NCBI RefSeq assembly: GCF_935825525.1
Contig: NZ_CAKXZT010000126.1
Span: forward strand, 1 to 64,000
Direction: 5' to 3'
Length of the DNA: 64,000 bases
From: Mesorhizobium escarrei
GTDB lineage: Bacteria; Pseudomonadota; Alphaproteobacteria; Rhizobiales; Rhizobiaceae
Shown here: one piece after another, positions 9,677-19,119 of the stretch
Numbering within the stretch: position 1 is the stretch's first letter
Layout of the letters: each line of letters starts with the position of its first letter
Notes under the pieces: model-generated
Database searches by the model: none
Seen by the model: the letters and a program-made list of their open reading frames with translations, nothing else
Told to the model about the DNA's origin: nothing
Program-made: the position numbers and the translations under genes

Positions 9677-9905
9677 GTCCGCTCGGCCGAGGCGCGCGGC
9701 GGCCACTGGCGCGACGTCGTCGATGAGTTGCGGCCACACAAACAATCGATCTGGCAGAGTTGGTCGATTGCCCAAAGGTTCTTCCGTCACCTGAAGGCCT
9801 GATGGGATATCCACGGGCATCGTATGGCGCCTCAGGTAAGCGAGCGCCTGTCGGAGGCAAACGCCAAGGGCCACGTCGGAAATGCTCGCTACGCCGGTCG
9901 ACTGA
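9677..9905 (+). pseudogene. FAD/NAD(P)-binding protein (PF13454-like) fragment
   Basis: A plus-strand frame reads RDVVDELRPHKQSIWQS, then RFFRHLKA, an in-frame stop, then WDIHGHRMAPQVSERL. This matches the helical insert of FAD/NAD(P)-binding oxidoreductases of the PF13454 type (usual form LRPHTQAIWQ, FLRHL, WWDVHRHRIAP). The internal stop and missing flanks show it is a relic. Confidence 0.5.
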
Positions 9906-10000
9906 TGCCCAGTCGCCTCATTTCCCGATAGACAGTCGATCGGCCGAGACCCAATGCCTGCGCTATACAGGCGGCGTGGCCGTTGCACGGGCGAAACGGA
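9889..10000 (-). pseudogene. Resolvase/invertase C-terminal helix-turn-helix fragment
   Basis: On the minus strand, GHAACIAQALGLG followed by RSTVYREMRRLGI and a stop is the DNA-binding helix-turn-helix of a Tn3-type resolvase or related serine recombinase. The upstream part is frameshifted and the catalytic domain is absent. It overlaps the end of the opposite-strand oxidoreductase fragment. Confidence 0.55.
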
Positions 10001-10228
10001 AACGCTTTGCGAACTCTCGATCTGGGGAACTTCAAGGGCAAATCGTGACCCTGAGTTGCCCTTCATATTTCGCTGCCTTATAGCTGCCATTCACGGCAAG
10101 CAGTACGATTGACTCAAACGAAATTGACTGAACGAAGATCCTTCACGCCTTGATTGAAGATTGGCAGTTTTGCGTGCAAAGACGACGTCGGAGTCGTCCA
10201 AGAACCCAGCTGTGGCTATCGCCAAAAT

Positions 10229-10256
10229 TTAGCCCGCTACCGACAAAACGGGCTAA
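10229..10256. promoter_or_regulatory. 8-bp hairpin abutting the Nudix ribosome-binding site
   Basis: TTAGCCCG at 10229-10236 and CGGGCTAA at 10249-10256 form a perfect 8-bp stem with a 12-base loop. The last stem bases run into TAAGG, the likely Shine-Dalgarno sequence for the ATG at 10269. A folded leader could therefore mask the ribosome-binding site. The function is inferred only from geometry. Confidence 0.45.
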
Positions 10257-10268
10257 GGTTTTAGCGAA

Positions 10269-10739
10269 ATGGATGGCTGGTTGAAGAATAAGAAGCTGGA
10301 GAAGCGAGCGCGCCGTGGTACGCCCATCGCACAGGTTGCCGCATTGCCTTATCGCCGTACTGCAGACGGAGACGATGAAATCTTGCTGCTAACGTCTCGG
10401 CAAACAGGCCGCTTCATCTTGCCCAAGGGGTGGCCGATGAAGGGTCGACAAGACTGCGAGGCTGCAGCTCAAGAGGCGGGTGAGGAAGCCGGCGTAGTGG
10501 GTACTTTGCATGAGCAATCCGTTGGCAGCTTCCATTATTGGAAGCGATTGAAGGACACGTTTGTCCCGGTAAGTGTTGAAGTATACCCGCTTTATGTGCA
10601 GCAGGAGCTGGATGAATGGAAGGAGCAGAAGTATAGAAGACGGGCCTGGCTTAAGCCGGATCAAGCAGCACTCCTGGTCGATGAACCTGAGTTGGCTGCC
10701 CTATTGGAATCTATAGCGCCTGAACTGGCTCATTTCTGA
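10269..10739 (+). CDS. Nudix hydrolase
   Basis: A 156-residue single-domain Nudix protein of the (d)NTP/diphosphoinositol-polyphosphate-like alphaproteobacterial type. The Nudix box runs from GWPMKGRQDCEAAAQE to EAGEEAGVVG around residues 56-80. The catalytic EE pair and flanking glycines are kept, but the first Glu of the consensus is Arg and the usual REU Arg is Gln. The GWP-type box with a changed first Glu is, as I recall, common in this rhizobial subgroup. The N-terminus (KKLEKRARRGTPIAQVAALPYR) is typical. The gene stands alone between remnant zones. Confidence 0.85.
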   Translation: MDGWLKNKKLEKRARRGTPIAQVAALPYRRTADGDDEILLLTSRQTGRFILPKGWPMKGRQDCEAAAQEAGEEAGVVGTLHEQSVGSFHYWKRLKDTFVPVSVEVYPLYVQQELDEWKEQKYRRRAWLKPDQAALLVDEPELAALLESIAPELAHF

Positions 10740-10860
10740 ACGCTAGGATAAAACATGCTCAATTACCTGGCTCACCCGCATCGCTCTCAACGAGGCGCTC
10801 CGGCGAGCGTGAAAGCGTTGGCCTTCCGCTGAACTGGCGGAACTGAATGACGGAGGCTCG

Positions 10861-11478
10861 GTGTTTCTGTCGCAAACGGAATGGCAGCCATATCTGGGAC
10901 GAAGCCCTCTCTTTTTCGGGGAGCCCGCTTGTTATGTTCAAAGGGTGTCATTTCGACCGATCAGTGATCTTGCTGTGCGTGCGCTGGTATCTGGCCTACA
11001 ATCTCGGCCTGCGCGTCCGGAGGAGATGATGGCCGAACGCGGCCTGAACGTCGACCATTCGACTGTGCACCGCTGGGTCGTCCACTTCTCGCCCCTGCTT
11101 CTGGAGCGCTTCAACGGGCGCAAGCGCGCCGTCACCGGCAAGTGGCACATGGACGAGACATACATCAAGGTACGCTGCCAATGGATCTATCGTGCCGTCG
11201 ACGGCGTCGGCGACATGGTCCGAGTTTTTCTTCAGCGAACACCGCGACCTGCCGGCAGCCAAGCGCTTCTTCCGGAAGGCCCCTGGAGCGCCACGGCAGA
11301 CCGGATCGCATCGTCATCGACGGCAGCCCGGCCAATCATGAGGCGATCATTTCCTGCGACGCCGAACACCGTCTGCGGAATCGATCGCGACGAGCGCTGA
11401 AGCCGATCCGCATCCGCAAGAGCAAGTACCTCAACAATCGGATCGAGCAGGACCATCGGCGCATCAAGCGCCGCACGT
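10861..11478 (+). pseudogene. IS6-family insertion element (copy 2), 3'-truncated
   Basis: A possible IS6-type left end (GTTTCTGTCGCAAA around 10862-10876, compare IS26 GGCACTGTTGCAAA) is followed by transposase pieces: FKGCHFDRSVILLCVRWYL; after a frameshift, EEMMAERGLNVDHSTVHRW and GKWHMDETYIKV; and after another, EHRDLPAAKRFF, IDGSPANHEA, NNRIEQDHRRIKRRT. The D-D-E regions are visible but not in one frame. Sequence ends at IKRRT, exactly where the glmM stop codon begins at 11479. The missing part is the last quarter of the transposase and the right end. Confidence 0.85.
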
Positions 11479-12831
11479 CTAGGCAGCGGTCTTGATCTCG
11501 GCCATGACGCCGACGATGTCGTTCACCACCGTCTCGACCAGCTTCTGGTCGTTGCCCTCGGCCATAACCCGAATCAGGGGCTCGGTGCCGGAAGGCCGGA
11601 TCACTAGGCGGCCGGACTTGCCGAGCCGGTTGCGGGCATCCTCGATCGCGGCCTTGACGGGTGCTGTCTCCAGGGGCTCGCCGCCGGAAAAGCGCACATT
11701 CTTCATGAGCTGCGGCACCGGCTCGAACTTTTTGCAGATCTCGCTGACCGGCTTGTTCTGGCGCTTGACGCAGGCCAGCACCTGCAGCGCCGAGACCAGC
11801 CCGTCGCCGGTGGTGGAGAAATCAGACAGCACGATATGGCCGGACTGCTCGCCGCCGACATTCAGCCCATGCGCGCGCATGTGCTCGACCACGTAACGGT
11901 CGCCGACCTGGGTTCGGTGAAGTTGCAGGCCGGCTTCACCGAGGAAGCGTTCGAGGCCGAGATTGGACATGACGGTGGCGACGACGCCGCCGCCTGCCAG
12001 GCGGCCGCTCTGATGCCAGGATTCGGCGATCAGCGCCATGATCTGGTCGCCGTCGACGACAGCGCCGTTCTCGTCGACGATGACCATGCGGTCGGCGTCG
12101 CCATCGAGCGCTATGCCGATGTCGGCGCGCACTTCATGAACCTTCTTGGAAAGGCCCACCGGGTGCGTCGAACCGCATTCCTCGTTGATGTTGAAGCCGT
12201 TCGGCTCGTTGTTGATGGTGATGACCTCGGCGCCGAGTTCCCAAAGCGCTGCCGGCGCCACCTTGTAGGCGGCGCCGTTGGCGCAATCGACCACGATGCG
12301 CAGGCCCGCCAGCGACATGGACCGCGGCAGAGTGCGTTTGGCGAATTCGATATAGCGGTCGTGCACGCCGTCCACGCGCTTGGCGCGCCCGAGCCCATCC
12401 GCGTCGGCCAGCGAAATGTCGACATCCTGGTCGAGCTGCGCCTCGATGCGCATCTCGATCTCGTCCGACAGCTTGTAGCCGTCGGGGCCGAACAGCTTGA
12501 TGCCGTTATCGTAATAGGGATTGTGCGAGGCCGAGATCATCACGCCGATATCGGCGCGCAGCGACCGCGCCAGCATGGCGACCGCCGGCGTCGGAATCGG
12601 CCCCAGCAGGAACACATCCATGCCGGCGGCACAGAAGCCCGCGACCAGCGCGTTCTCGATCATATAGCCCGACAGCCGCGTATCCTTGCCGAGCACGACG
12701 CGATGGCGATGGTGGCCGCGCTGGAACGACAGGCCGGCAGCCATGCCGACCTTCATCGCAACCTCGGCGGTCATCGGAAATTTGTTGGCCCCTCCCCGGA
12801 TCCCGTCCGTTCCGAAATATCGTCTCGTCAT
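11479..12831 (-). CDS. glmM: Phosphoglucosamine mutase
   Basis: A 450-residue enzyme that converts glucosamine-6-phosphate to glucosamine-1-phosphate on the way to UDP-GlcNAc. It opens with [12 protein letters not shown]. The phosphoserine loop is [19 protein letters not shown] (about residue 100), the metal site is ALDGDADR, the sugar-binding loop is GGEQSGH and the phosphate site is [15 protein letters not shown]. Full length and all motifs are present. I chose the ATG at 12831; an ATG at 12849 is also possible. Rhizobial glmM normally lies beside ftsH or folP. Here it is isolated among insertion-sequence debris, so it could be an extra copy, perhaps acquired. Confidence 0.93.
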   Translation of the reverse strand: MTRRYFGTDGIRGGANKFPMTAEVAMKVGMAAGLSFQRGHHRHRVVLGKDTRLSGYMIENALVAGFCAAGMDVFLLGPIPTPAVAMLARSLRADIGVMISASHNPYYDNGIKLFGPDGYKLSDEIEMRIEAQLDQDVDISLADADGLGRAKRVDGVHDRYIEFAKRTLPRSMSLAGLRIVVDCANGAAYKVAPAALWELGAEVITINNEPNGFNINEECGSTHPVGLSKKVHEVRADIGIALDGDADRMVIVDENGAVVDGDQIMALIAESWHQSGRLAGGGVVATVMSNLGLERFLGEAGLQLHRTQVGDRYVVEHMRAHGLNVGGEQSGHIVLSDFSTTGDGLVSALQVLACVKRQNKPVSEICKKFEPVPQLMKNVRFSGGEPLETAPVKAAIEDARNRLGKSGRLVIRPSGTEPLIRVMAEGNDQKLVETVVNDIVGVMAEIKTAA

Positions 12832-13044
12832 CTTACTCGACGTGCCCATATATGATTCACCCAAGTGTCGCCTCGTGGACATTCCCACAGGCAGCCAGTG
12901 TCCGAGTGACTGGCCGCTTGCCACTCCGCATCTTCTTTGCAGGATACCATGATTGTCAGGACGAAAGGTGTCCTTAGCTCACAATCTGGGGTGAGGACAA
13001 GAGCTGTACAAAATCTTGCGCTAAGCCCGAACGGATCGTGAAAC
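12832..13044. other. Upstream region of glmM
   Basis: About 210 bp between the glmM start and a Tn3 fragment. It must hold any local glmM promoter, but I could not point to a confident -35/-10 pair. Confidence 0.3.
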
Positions 13045-13191
13045 TCATGCGGCTCGCCGGGTTGGGGTCGGTAGCCTAAGGGTTCGAAAGCCTTCGGGCA
13101 TCTGATGCTCGGTGTCCCAGATGTAGATGCCTGTCAGGTTGATATGTTCCCAACTCAGCGGCGAGATATGCTTCAACAGCGTATCTGGAAT
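13045..13191 (-). pseudogene. Tn3-family transposase C-terminal fragment
   Basis: Minus-strand residues LLKHISPLSWEHINLTGIYI and FRTLR are the extreme C-terminus of Tn3-family transposases (usual form LSPLGWEHINLTGDYVW, FRPLR). The catalytic domain is gone. Its upstream end is joined to an intergenic repeat. Confidence 0.75.
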
Positions 13192-13201
13192 GTTTCGCCC
13201 T

Positions 13202-13248
13202 GGCCTGCCGGCCATCTCCCCCGCAAGGAGGGAGATTGGCAGCTTCGC
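13202..13248. repeat. Rhizobial palindromic intergenic repeat
   Basis: CCGGCCATCTCCC, a short GC-rich centre, then AGGGAGATTGGCAG form an imperfect palindrome. Sequences of this kind (CCTGCCGGCCATCTCCC arms) are, to my knowledge, abundant between genes in Mesorhizobium and related genomes. Here it lies between the Tn3 and DapA fragments. Confidence 0.6.
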
Positions 13249-13299
13249 CGCTGCGCCCATCTCTGCAACATTGATGATTGGCGAAAGCATTAGTGACAT

Positions 13300-13452
13300 A
13301 TAAATGCCGGTGCTGCCGAGCAGGCCGATGGAATCGACCTCAGCCGCGATCAGCCGGCTGACCAGTTTCCGTAGCGCGTCAACGTCGACCCGGCCGGAAC
13401 GATCGGCGGGGGTGATCGGAAAAGCAGACAGGCCGTTCGCGAAAAATCATGG
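13300..13452 (-). pseudogene. DapA-family N-terminal fragment (second copy)
   Basis: Minus-strand residues FFANGLSAFPITPADRSG, VDVDALRKLVSRLI and EVDSIGLLGSTGIYM are the first about 50 residues of a DapA-family aldolase. The frame then enters unrelated sequence. It differs from the fragment at 8695-8850, so it derives from a different gene. Confidence 0.72.
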
Positions 13453-14247
13453 TTCAATTCCTCGATCGGTGGGGACGAAACCCGGCCAGTAGTGGCCGTC
13501 AGGCGTCGGCCGCTTGCCGAAGATGGCCTGACCGACGCGCACGACAGTGGCGCCTTCCTCGATGGCTTCCTCGAAGTCTCCGGTCATACCCATGGAGAGC
13601 CCGGTGAGCGCGGCGTTGTGCTTCACGGCTTTGTCCCGCAGCCGGCGCAGCAGAATGAAGCAAGGCCGCACCTTGGCCATGTCGGAGGAAAACAGCGCAA
13701 GTGTCATCAACCCGCATGGCCGGAGACGGGGAACCTGATCGAAGGTCTCCACGAAGGGCAGCAGTGCGTTCGGATGGAGGCCGAACTTGCTGTCCTCGCC
13801 AGACGTGTTGACCTGCACATAGACGTCGAGGAAGCGATCTTCGCGCTCCAGCCTCGTGTTCAGAAGGTCGGCGAGCCGCAGGCTGTCGAGCGCATGAAAC
13901 TCACGCGCGAAGCGGGTCAGATATTTGGCCTTGTTGGTCTGCAGATGTCCGACGATGCTCCAGTCGATGGCGAGATCGTGAAGCGCCTCGCACTTTGTCA
14001 TTGCCTCCTGGATCTTGTTCTCGCCGAAGGTGCTGATGCCGACGTCGAAGGCATATCGCAGGATATGGGCCGGCACCGTCTTGGTGATCGGCAGCAACCG
14101 CACGGAGGCACGGTCGCGCCCGGCCCTTGCGCAAGCAAGCGTGATGCGCTCTTCAACCGACGCCAGATTGGTGCGGAAGCTGGTAAGGGGATCAGGCCCG
14201 AAGCGTTCGACGTCCTCGGGCGAAAGCGGCGGATTGTTCGTGCCCAT
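13447..14247 (-). CDS. YggS-family PLP-binding protein (PLPHP)
   Basis: A 266-residue alanine-racemase-fold protein of the YggS/PROSC family, which binds pyridoxal phosphate and buffers vitamin B6 and amino-acid pools. The PLP lysine lies in RLLPITKTVPAHILR, followed by FGENKIQEAMTKCEAL, WSIVGHLQTNKAKYL and VQVNTSGEDSKFGL. GLSMGMTGDFEEAIEEGATVVRVGQAIFGKR holds the phosphate-binding end. It is 30-40 residues longer than usual because of an N-terminal extension. I chose the ATG at 14247, preceded by AGGGG. The gene begins exactly where a secreted-protein fragment is cut, so its own upstream region may have been replaced. Confidence 0.85.
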   Translation of the reverse strand: MGTNNPPLSPEDVERFGPDPLTSFRTNLASVEERITLACARAGRDRASVRLLPITKTVPAHILRYAFDVGISTFGENKIQEAMTKCEALHDLAIDWSIVGHLQTNKAKYLTRFAREFHALDSLRLADLLNTRLEREDRFLDVYVQVNTSGEDSKFGLHPNALLPFVETFDQVPRLRPCGLMTLALFSSDMAKVRPCFILLRRLRDKAVKHNAALTGLSMGMTGDFEEAIEEGATVVRVGQAIFGKRPTPDGHYWPGFVPTDRGIEP

Positions 14248-14264
14248 TGTGATCTGCCCCTGTC

Positions 14265-14432
14265 GTAGACAAGCTCGTCGGCCTTGAGCCACGTGTAGCC
14301 GACGCCACTAAGAAACACGAGGCTCTTGTCGGGCGCTGCATAGATGGTCCGATCCGCCGCCGTAGCCACGGCAGACAATGTGCAGACGGTGGCGAAAGCA
14401 AGAATTGCAACTGATGAGGTGCAGCGATTCAT
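14265..14432 (-). pseudogene. Signal-peptide fragment of an exported (possibly omptin-like) protein
   Basis: MNRCTSSVAILAFATVCTLS, then AVATAADRTIYAAPDKSLV and GVGYTWLKADELVYD, is a Sec signal peptide followed by the start of a beta-barrel-like protein. It ends at VYD and continues into the leader of the YggS-like gene. The closest family I can suggest is the omptin outer-membrane proteases (first strand with EYVYD), but this is weak. Confidence 0.45.
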
Positions 14433-15370
14433 GGGGCGGCCTCCTTGGCCCCCCAGGGATCGGGATAGCCCGTTTGTGATTTTCCGTTAAACGTCGGCGG
14501 CTCTCAGCGCCTGTACGCGGGGAGTTGTTTGTCGCGTCGACCATTCCTGGGCATTGGTGCAAAGACGTTGAACTCCGATGCGATGTCGAGGACGGCTTTG
14601 GTCATTGCCCTTTGTCTGGTGCGCACCGCGCTCGTTGCCCGTTCTACATGGGTAGCGGTGGGCTGCCTTGAGCTGGATCAGTTTTAGGGCGAACGGCCTG
14701 GTTGAATTCCGGCTCGCGACCGCGTTGCGGGGCCAATTGCAGCGGCGTCGGCAAACGAGCCACCCCCCGGCCTTGCCGGTCATGCGTTCGCTGACCCCAA
14801 TTCCCGAAGCTCGTCGAGCATGGCGACGTCGAGCCGGCTGGGGCAATCTGCCATGCGCCCCTGCTCCTCGGCGTGTTGCCCGCGCCGTTGCGGACCAGAG
14901 GCCGCGATAGCACCGGCGCAATTAACCAGCGGTGTTGCGCCACCCAACTCTTGTACCACGCCTTGTGACCCGGTCCGGATTGCACCAGACGGAGTTTCCA
15001 ATGCGTTTTTCGACTCGGCTCACCCCTCGTATCGTAAGCTTCTGTGTCCTTGCACGTTCGGGCACCGCCTCAGCAACACGCTTTGTGTCCCGCGTCCAAT
15101 CGTCGACGACAGTGTGGAACGGTCGGAGACGAAGTCGAGCGATCACTACTGCTTAAGACTCGGCAGTACCAGCATCGGCACGGCGGCGGGCGGTCAGCTT
15201 CTCGCGATAGAACCGAAGAGCTCTTGTGGCATCTCGTCGCCCATTCCCACACATTTGCGACGGAGGCGGCGAAAGCCGAGATTTGTCTAACGCGAACATG
15301 CCCGCTCTCTACGACAACAGCCAAGCATTGCGAGCAGCGCGGAGCCGTGACGAACGATCTTCCAGTCGGC
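14433..15370. other. Degraded region, possible transposase scraps
   Basis: No intact gene. A minus-strand frame at 14922-15146 contains FHTVVDDWTRDTKRVAEA, which resembles the VVDD(C/F)TRE segment around a catalytic Asp of IS3/IS481-type transposases. Frames at 14480-15000 are open on both strands but unrecognisable. I read it as insertion-sequence debris. Confidence 0.4.
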
Positions 15371-17230
15371 TTATCTCTCCTCGGAACTGTCGGCAATGTG
15401 GCCGCCGGTCTGCCGCCGCCACAGGCGGGCATACAGGCCGTCGCGTTTGAGTAGCTCCGAGGGGGAGCCCTCCTCAACGATGCGCCCTTTGTCCAGCACG
15501 ACGATCCTGTCCATGCTGGCAATCGTCGACAGGCGGTGGGCAATGGCGATCACCGTCTTGCCCTCCATTATAAGCTCGAGTTTTTCTTGGACCGCCGCCT
15601 CGGCTTCACTGTCCAGGGCAGAAGTCGCCTCGTCTAGAAGGAGGATTGGCGCGTCCTTAAGCAGCACCCGAGCGATGGCGACCCGCTGACGCTGGCCGCC
15701 AGAAAGCTTCACCCCGCGGTCACCGACGAAAGCATCGTAGCCGGTGCGGTTTTCGCTGTCCTTGAGATCGGCCACGAAACCGTCCGCATCGGCCAGCATT
15801 GCGGCGCGTTCGACCTCCTCCGGCGAGGCATCCGGCCGGCCGTAACGGATATTGTCCCCGACAGAGCGATGGAGCAACGAGACATCCTGGGTCACGACCC
15901 CGATATTCTGACGCAGGCTTGCCTGCGTCACCGAACGGATATCCTGGCCGTCGACGACGATTGCGCCATCGTTTACGTCGAAGAACCGCAGAAGCAGGCT
16001 GACAAGCGTTGACTTGCCGGACCCCGACATGCCGACGAGCCCGACCTTCTCGCCGGCGCGGACCCTGAGCGATAGATTCTCGATTACCCCTTTTCCTTGC
16101 CGGTATTCGAACCGGATATCCCTGAACTCGACCGTGCCGGCGACAACGGCCAGCGGCCTGGCTCCGGAGACATCGGTTACCGTTGAAGGCGTGGTGATGA
16201 CCGGCATCGCGTCGCGTATCGTGCCCACAGCCTGGAATATCTGCTGTCCTAGCTGGAGAAAGGCCAGGGAGTTGGCGTTGAGCCGCTGAACGAGTGCGAT
16301 TGAAGCAACAAATTGGCCGGTGGTGACAAAACCGGCCACGAGTCCCCAGAGCCCGACGGCGATGTTGGTCAGCGAAAGAAGGACGTTCAGCAGGACGACG
16401 CTGGTGTCGGTTGTTAAGTGGATGCGCCGTTCAAGCTGTTGCGTCTCGATGGCATCTCCCATGATGGTGCGCATTGCGTCCGCCTCGCTGTCTTCGGCCG
16501 CAAACAGCTTGACCACGTGGATGTTGCTGTAGAGGTCGGTCATGGCGCCGACGACGAGGCTGCGCGCGCGGGCAGAGTGGCGGGACCGCACGGCAAAATA
16601 TGGCACTGCCACAACCGCGACTGCGACGTTCGCCATGATCCAAAAAAATACCGGAAGGGCCAGCGGCCAGGACAGCGTGGCAAGCAGCAAAAGCGAACCG
16701 AGAAACTGCACGAGAAAATACGGTATGCTGGAAGACGCTACGACGATCTGCTGCTGCACGGCGGCGGCGAGTTGCGAAATGCGCGACGCCACCTGGCCGG
16801 CGAAGAGATCGTGGAAGAATGCAAGGTCCTGACGTTCGACCGCCTTGTAGCCATGCCATTGCATAGCCGCGGGCATGCATACGGACACTGCCTGGGAACC
16901 CAATGTCTTGGCGATGAACATCAGCAGCGGTTGCACGGGGAACATCAGCAGGCCGAGGAACGTGAGCATAGGCCAAGCTTCCTCAAGGAAAACCGCCGCA
17001 CCGTTCGTGCTCACCCCGTCCACAATGATATACATGCCCCAGATCACCGCGAGGTTGATTCCCTCGACCGCCATCATGAAGACGGCGATGGCCGCCAGCA
17101 CGCCACGGAACATGCGTGCGAAATGCAGAAGCAGCGCAAACGGACCTGTTGCCGGCAAAGGCGCGTAGGGGATATCCAGCGGGCGGATAAGCGTCTCAAA
17201 GGGACGATAGATGAAATGCAAAGGCGACAT
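15371..17230 (-). CDS. ABC exporter, fused permease and ATPase
   Basis: A 619-residue half-transporter that probably acts as a homodimer in the inner membrane. The N-terminal half holds about six membrane helices (ABC_membrane domain, residues 40-330). The C-terminal half is the ATPase: Walker A GMSGSGKSTL, Q-loop VVTQDVSLLH, signature KLSGGQRQRVAIARVLLK, Walker B ILLLDEATSALDSE, H-loop AIAHRLSTI. The family (MsbA/HlyB-like) exports lipids, peptides or drugs; nothing here identifies the cargo. It has no partner gene on either side and both flanks are decayed. Confidence 0.88.
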   Translation of the reverse strand: MSPLHFIYRPFETLIRPLDIPYAPLPATGPFALLLHFARMFRGVLAAIAVFMMAVEGINLAVIWGMYIIVDGVSTNGAAVFLEEAWPMLTFLGLLMFPVQPLLMFIAKTLGSQAVSVCMPAAMQWHGYKAVERQDLAFFHDLFAGQVASRISQLAAAVQQQIVVASSSIPYFLVQFLGSLLLLATLSWPLALPVFFWIMANVAVAVVAVPYFAVRSRHSARARSLVVGAMTDLYSNIHVVKLFAAEDSEADAMRTIMGDAIETQQLERRIHLTTDTSVVLLNVLLSLTNIAVGLWGLVAGFVTTGQFVASIALVQRLNANSLAFLQLGQQIFQAVGTIRDAMPVITTPSTVTDVSGARPLAVVAGTVEFRDIRFEYRQGKGVIENLSLRVRAGEKVGLVGMSGSGKSTLVSLLLRFFDVNDGAIVVDGQDIRSVTQASLRQNIGVVTQDVSLLHRSVGDNIRYGRPDASPEEVERAAMLADADGFVADLKDSENRTGYDAFVGDRGVKLSGGQRQRVAIARVLLKDAPILLLDEATSALDSEAEAAVQEKLELIMEGKTVIAIAHRLSTIASMDRIVVLDKGRIVEEGSPSELLKRDGLYARLWRRQTGGHIADSSEER

Positions 17231-18080
17231 GGCGGGTCAAACCGGCTGATCAGAAGAATGGGTGCGGCGCATCGGAGGAGTGCGAGAGCGCTCGCCCCCT
17301 GAACTGCCAAGCGCACGTTCCTCGTCCACACACAATGCGTTCCTGGCGCGCTTCGAGCGGACCACGCAAGGCTGAGGGGCGCACTTGAATGTACATGCGC
17401 GCTGTGGCCACGTTCGAGAGCTGCATAGGGTGGCCCTCGTAGTGCTGGTGGACGGCTTGGCTGAAGGAGGCGCGATCTACGAGGAGGCGCCGCGGCTGGC
17501 TATAGCGGTCCAGCTCCCCACGTGTGGCTGGGTTCATCGTCCTGTTCTGGCCGTCTCATTGCGGGCATCGAGCACGCTCCTGGTTGATTTCTCGGTCCTC
17601 CACGACGCCCTGCCGACGTCTCACTTACGAGATCAAAGCAATTTGCGTGCCGGATTTGCGCTCCGTTTCGTTCCACCGCTTGCTCGCCAGCCGGTGCCTG
17701 GCTGTAACGGCCAGCGGGTGGGGCTCCGACATTCTTGTTCAGTTTCGGACACAAAAAGGTCGCTATAGACACGCTCGGGAAGACCGAATGGAACCTCGAG
17801 CATGTAATCGTCGCACCCGAGCCGAATTTCATCCTCACTGGCTCCCGACCAGGGCGCTTGCTGAAAAGAGCGCTTGCTGCGCCAGCCATGGGTTCGCGGT
17901 AACCGCCGCAACCTTTTTACTTCTGATATCGACCTGCTGGTTCACGGAAGAAGCCGATCCCGCGCGTCGCGCGATCGAGCGACTGCCGATCATCTGCGGG
18001 GAAGGGACATTCCCTCACGACCTGATCTTTGCATCGGACATTTCGGTCGAACGAGTGCAGGAGCTACTCCATGACGGCGT
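17231..18080. other. Degraded region with unidentified coding-like scraps
   Basis: Nothing intact. A minus-strand scrap near 17700-17850 (LGCDDYMLEVPFGLPERVY) and a plus-strand scrap ending at 18084 (LPIICGEGTFPHDLIFASD, then VERVQELL and a stop) look like former proteins, but I cannot assign them. Confidence 0.35.
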
Positions 18081-18464
18081 TTAGGAGCCGGGGTCGCTAG
18101 GCTGTCGCTGAAGATCGACCACGTTGCGAAAGAGCGGCAGTTTCGCCAGATCGAACTCGTCGAAGGTCGGGCCGTCGTGCTTGCTCACCGCGCAACGCAC
18201 CGGTCCGATATTCTCCTCCAGCACGAAGATGCCGGTCGCCTCGCCAGGGAGTTCAGCACCACTGCAAGCGGAATTCCGGTTTATAAAATTAAAAGGGTTC
18301 ATGACCTTCACACTGATCCGATTGCAGTTAAAATGGAGAATCCGAGCTACGCCACTCTCGCAATCAACTGCCAAACCTGACCGAACGACTGCGTTCTCAC
18401 TATTAACTGCCAAGCGACACTTCGTGGATTTCGCGCCGGAAGGCTTCCGAGCCGAGATAGCGGT
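18081..18464 (-). other. C-terminal fragment of an unknown protein plus possible IS end
   Basis: At 18081-18260 on the minus strand LPGEATGIFVLEENIGPVRC, DGPTFDEFDLAKLPLF and a stop look like a true C-terminus of an unidentified protein. At 18290-18415 the DNA has spaced copies of a GGCAGTT(A/G)A-like motif (minus strand), a pattern reminiscent of multiple terminal repeats of IS21-type elements. Both are tentative. Confidence 0.35.
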
Positions 18465-18720
18465 GAGAAAAATGGTCTTGATTGCCTTGCCGAGTTGGGC
18501 CAGCGCCTTGTAGCTCGGGCGCTGCACGCTCGCCCGCGCAAAGCGGCGCAGGATCGATTCCGCATCGGCCGTGCGGTGCTGCAGGGCCGCCGCATATTTG
18601 ATCAACTCGTCATACTGATGCTCGATAGGTTCCAGTCGATCGCCCGTGTCAGGATCGGCAGAAGGTTCGGGAGCTCGCGCGCCATTTCGGTGTCGGGCAC
18701 CCCGCACTTCATCGGCAAGA
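18465..18720 (-). pseudogene. Tn3-family transposase internal fragment
   Basis: Minus-strand pieces PNLLPILTRAIDWNL and, in the next frame, IEHQYDELIKYAAAL, TADAESILRRFARASV and YKALAQLGKAIKTIFL match the central region of Tn3 transposases (usual IxQQYDxMIKYATAL, EAILRRF, ALxELGRAxKTIFL). One frameshift and loss of both ends. It could derive from the same element as the C-terminal fragment at 13045-13191, but this cannot be shown here. Confidence 0.78.
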
Positions 18721-18927
18721 GAACGGGCGACGGTTCCGGCGACGGTCGCCAACCATCTGGTGGCGCACCGCGACGGTCCGGCTCTTATGCTACGGCGAAC
18801 TGGGGAGCACATGCGCCCCCTGCCATGACGCAAGCATCCAGAAGGAAGAAGTGAGAGGTTACGCGAACGGGTGTGATGGAGTGGGAGGCGCATCGCGTCC
18901 GACCATCCGTGGAATCGGCAGCCTTGA

Positions 18928-19119
18928 TTAAGGTCTGCGACGTCTGACCAAGGCCATCCATGGCGGAGTGCTCTCGCTGAGGTTAAAGGCAGCCTCTTCG
19001 GCCTCGTACCGGGTCATCCCGGTGAGCGGCCGACCGTATCTCTCGGCGGGAAGCCCTGTCAGGCTATCGATCACAGACCACAGCCCTGATTCCGACGGCA
19101 GAATCTTGTAGCGCCTCAT
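18928..19119 (-). CDS. Small hypothetical protein (63 aa)
   Basis: MRRYKILPSESGLWSVIDSL to LSESTPPWMALVRRRRP. The ATG at 19119 is preceded by GAGGG at suitable spacing. The composition and the pattern of Trp, Tyr and charged residues look genuine, and short proteins of this type recur in rhizobial genomes as I remember. No function is known to me. Confidence 0.55.
   Translation of the reverse strand: MRRYKILPSESGLWSVIDSLTGLPAERYGRPLTGMTRYEAEEAAFNLSESTPPWMALVRRRRP

Noticed and set aside
11836..12855. 339-residue plus-strand frame across glmM
   Set aside because: Antisense of glmM, whose minus-strand protein has every catalytic motif.
17385..17768. 127-residue plus-strand frame upstream of the ABC exporter
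   Set aside because: No domain or start signal; composition typical of random GC-rich frames.
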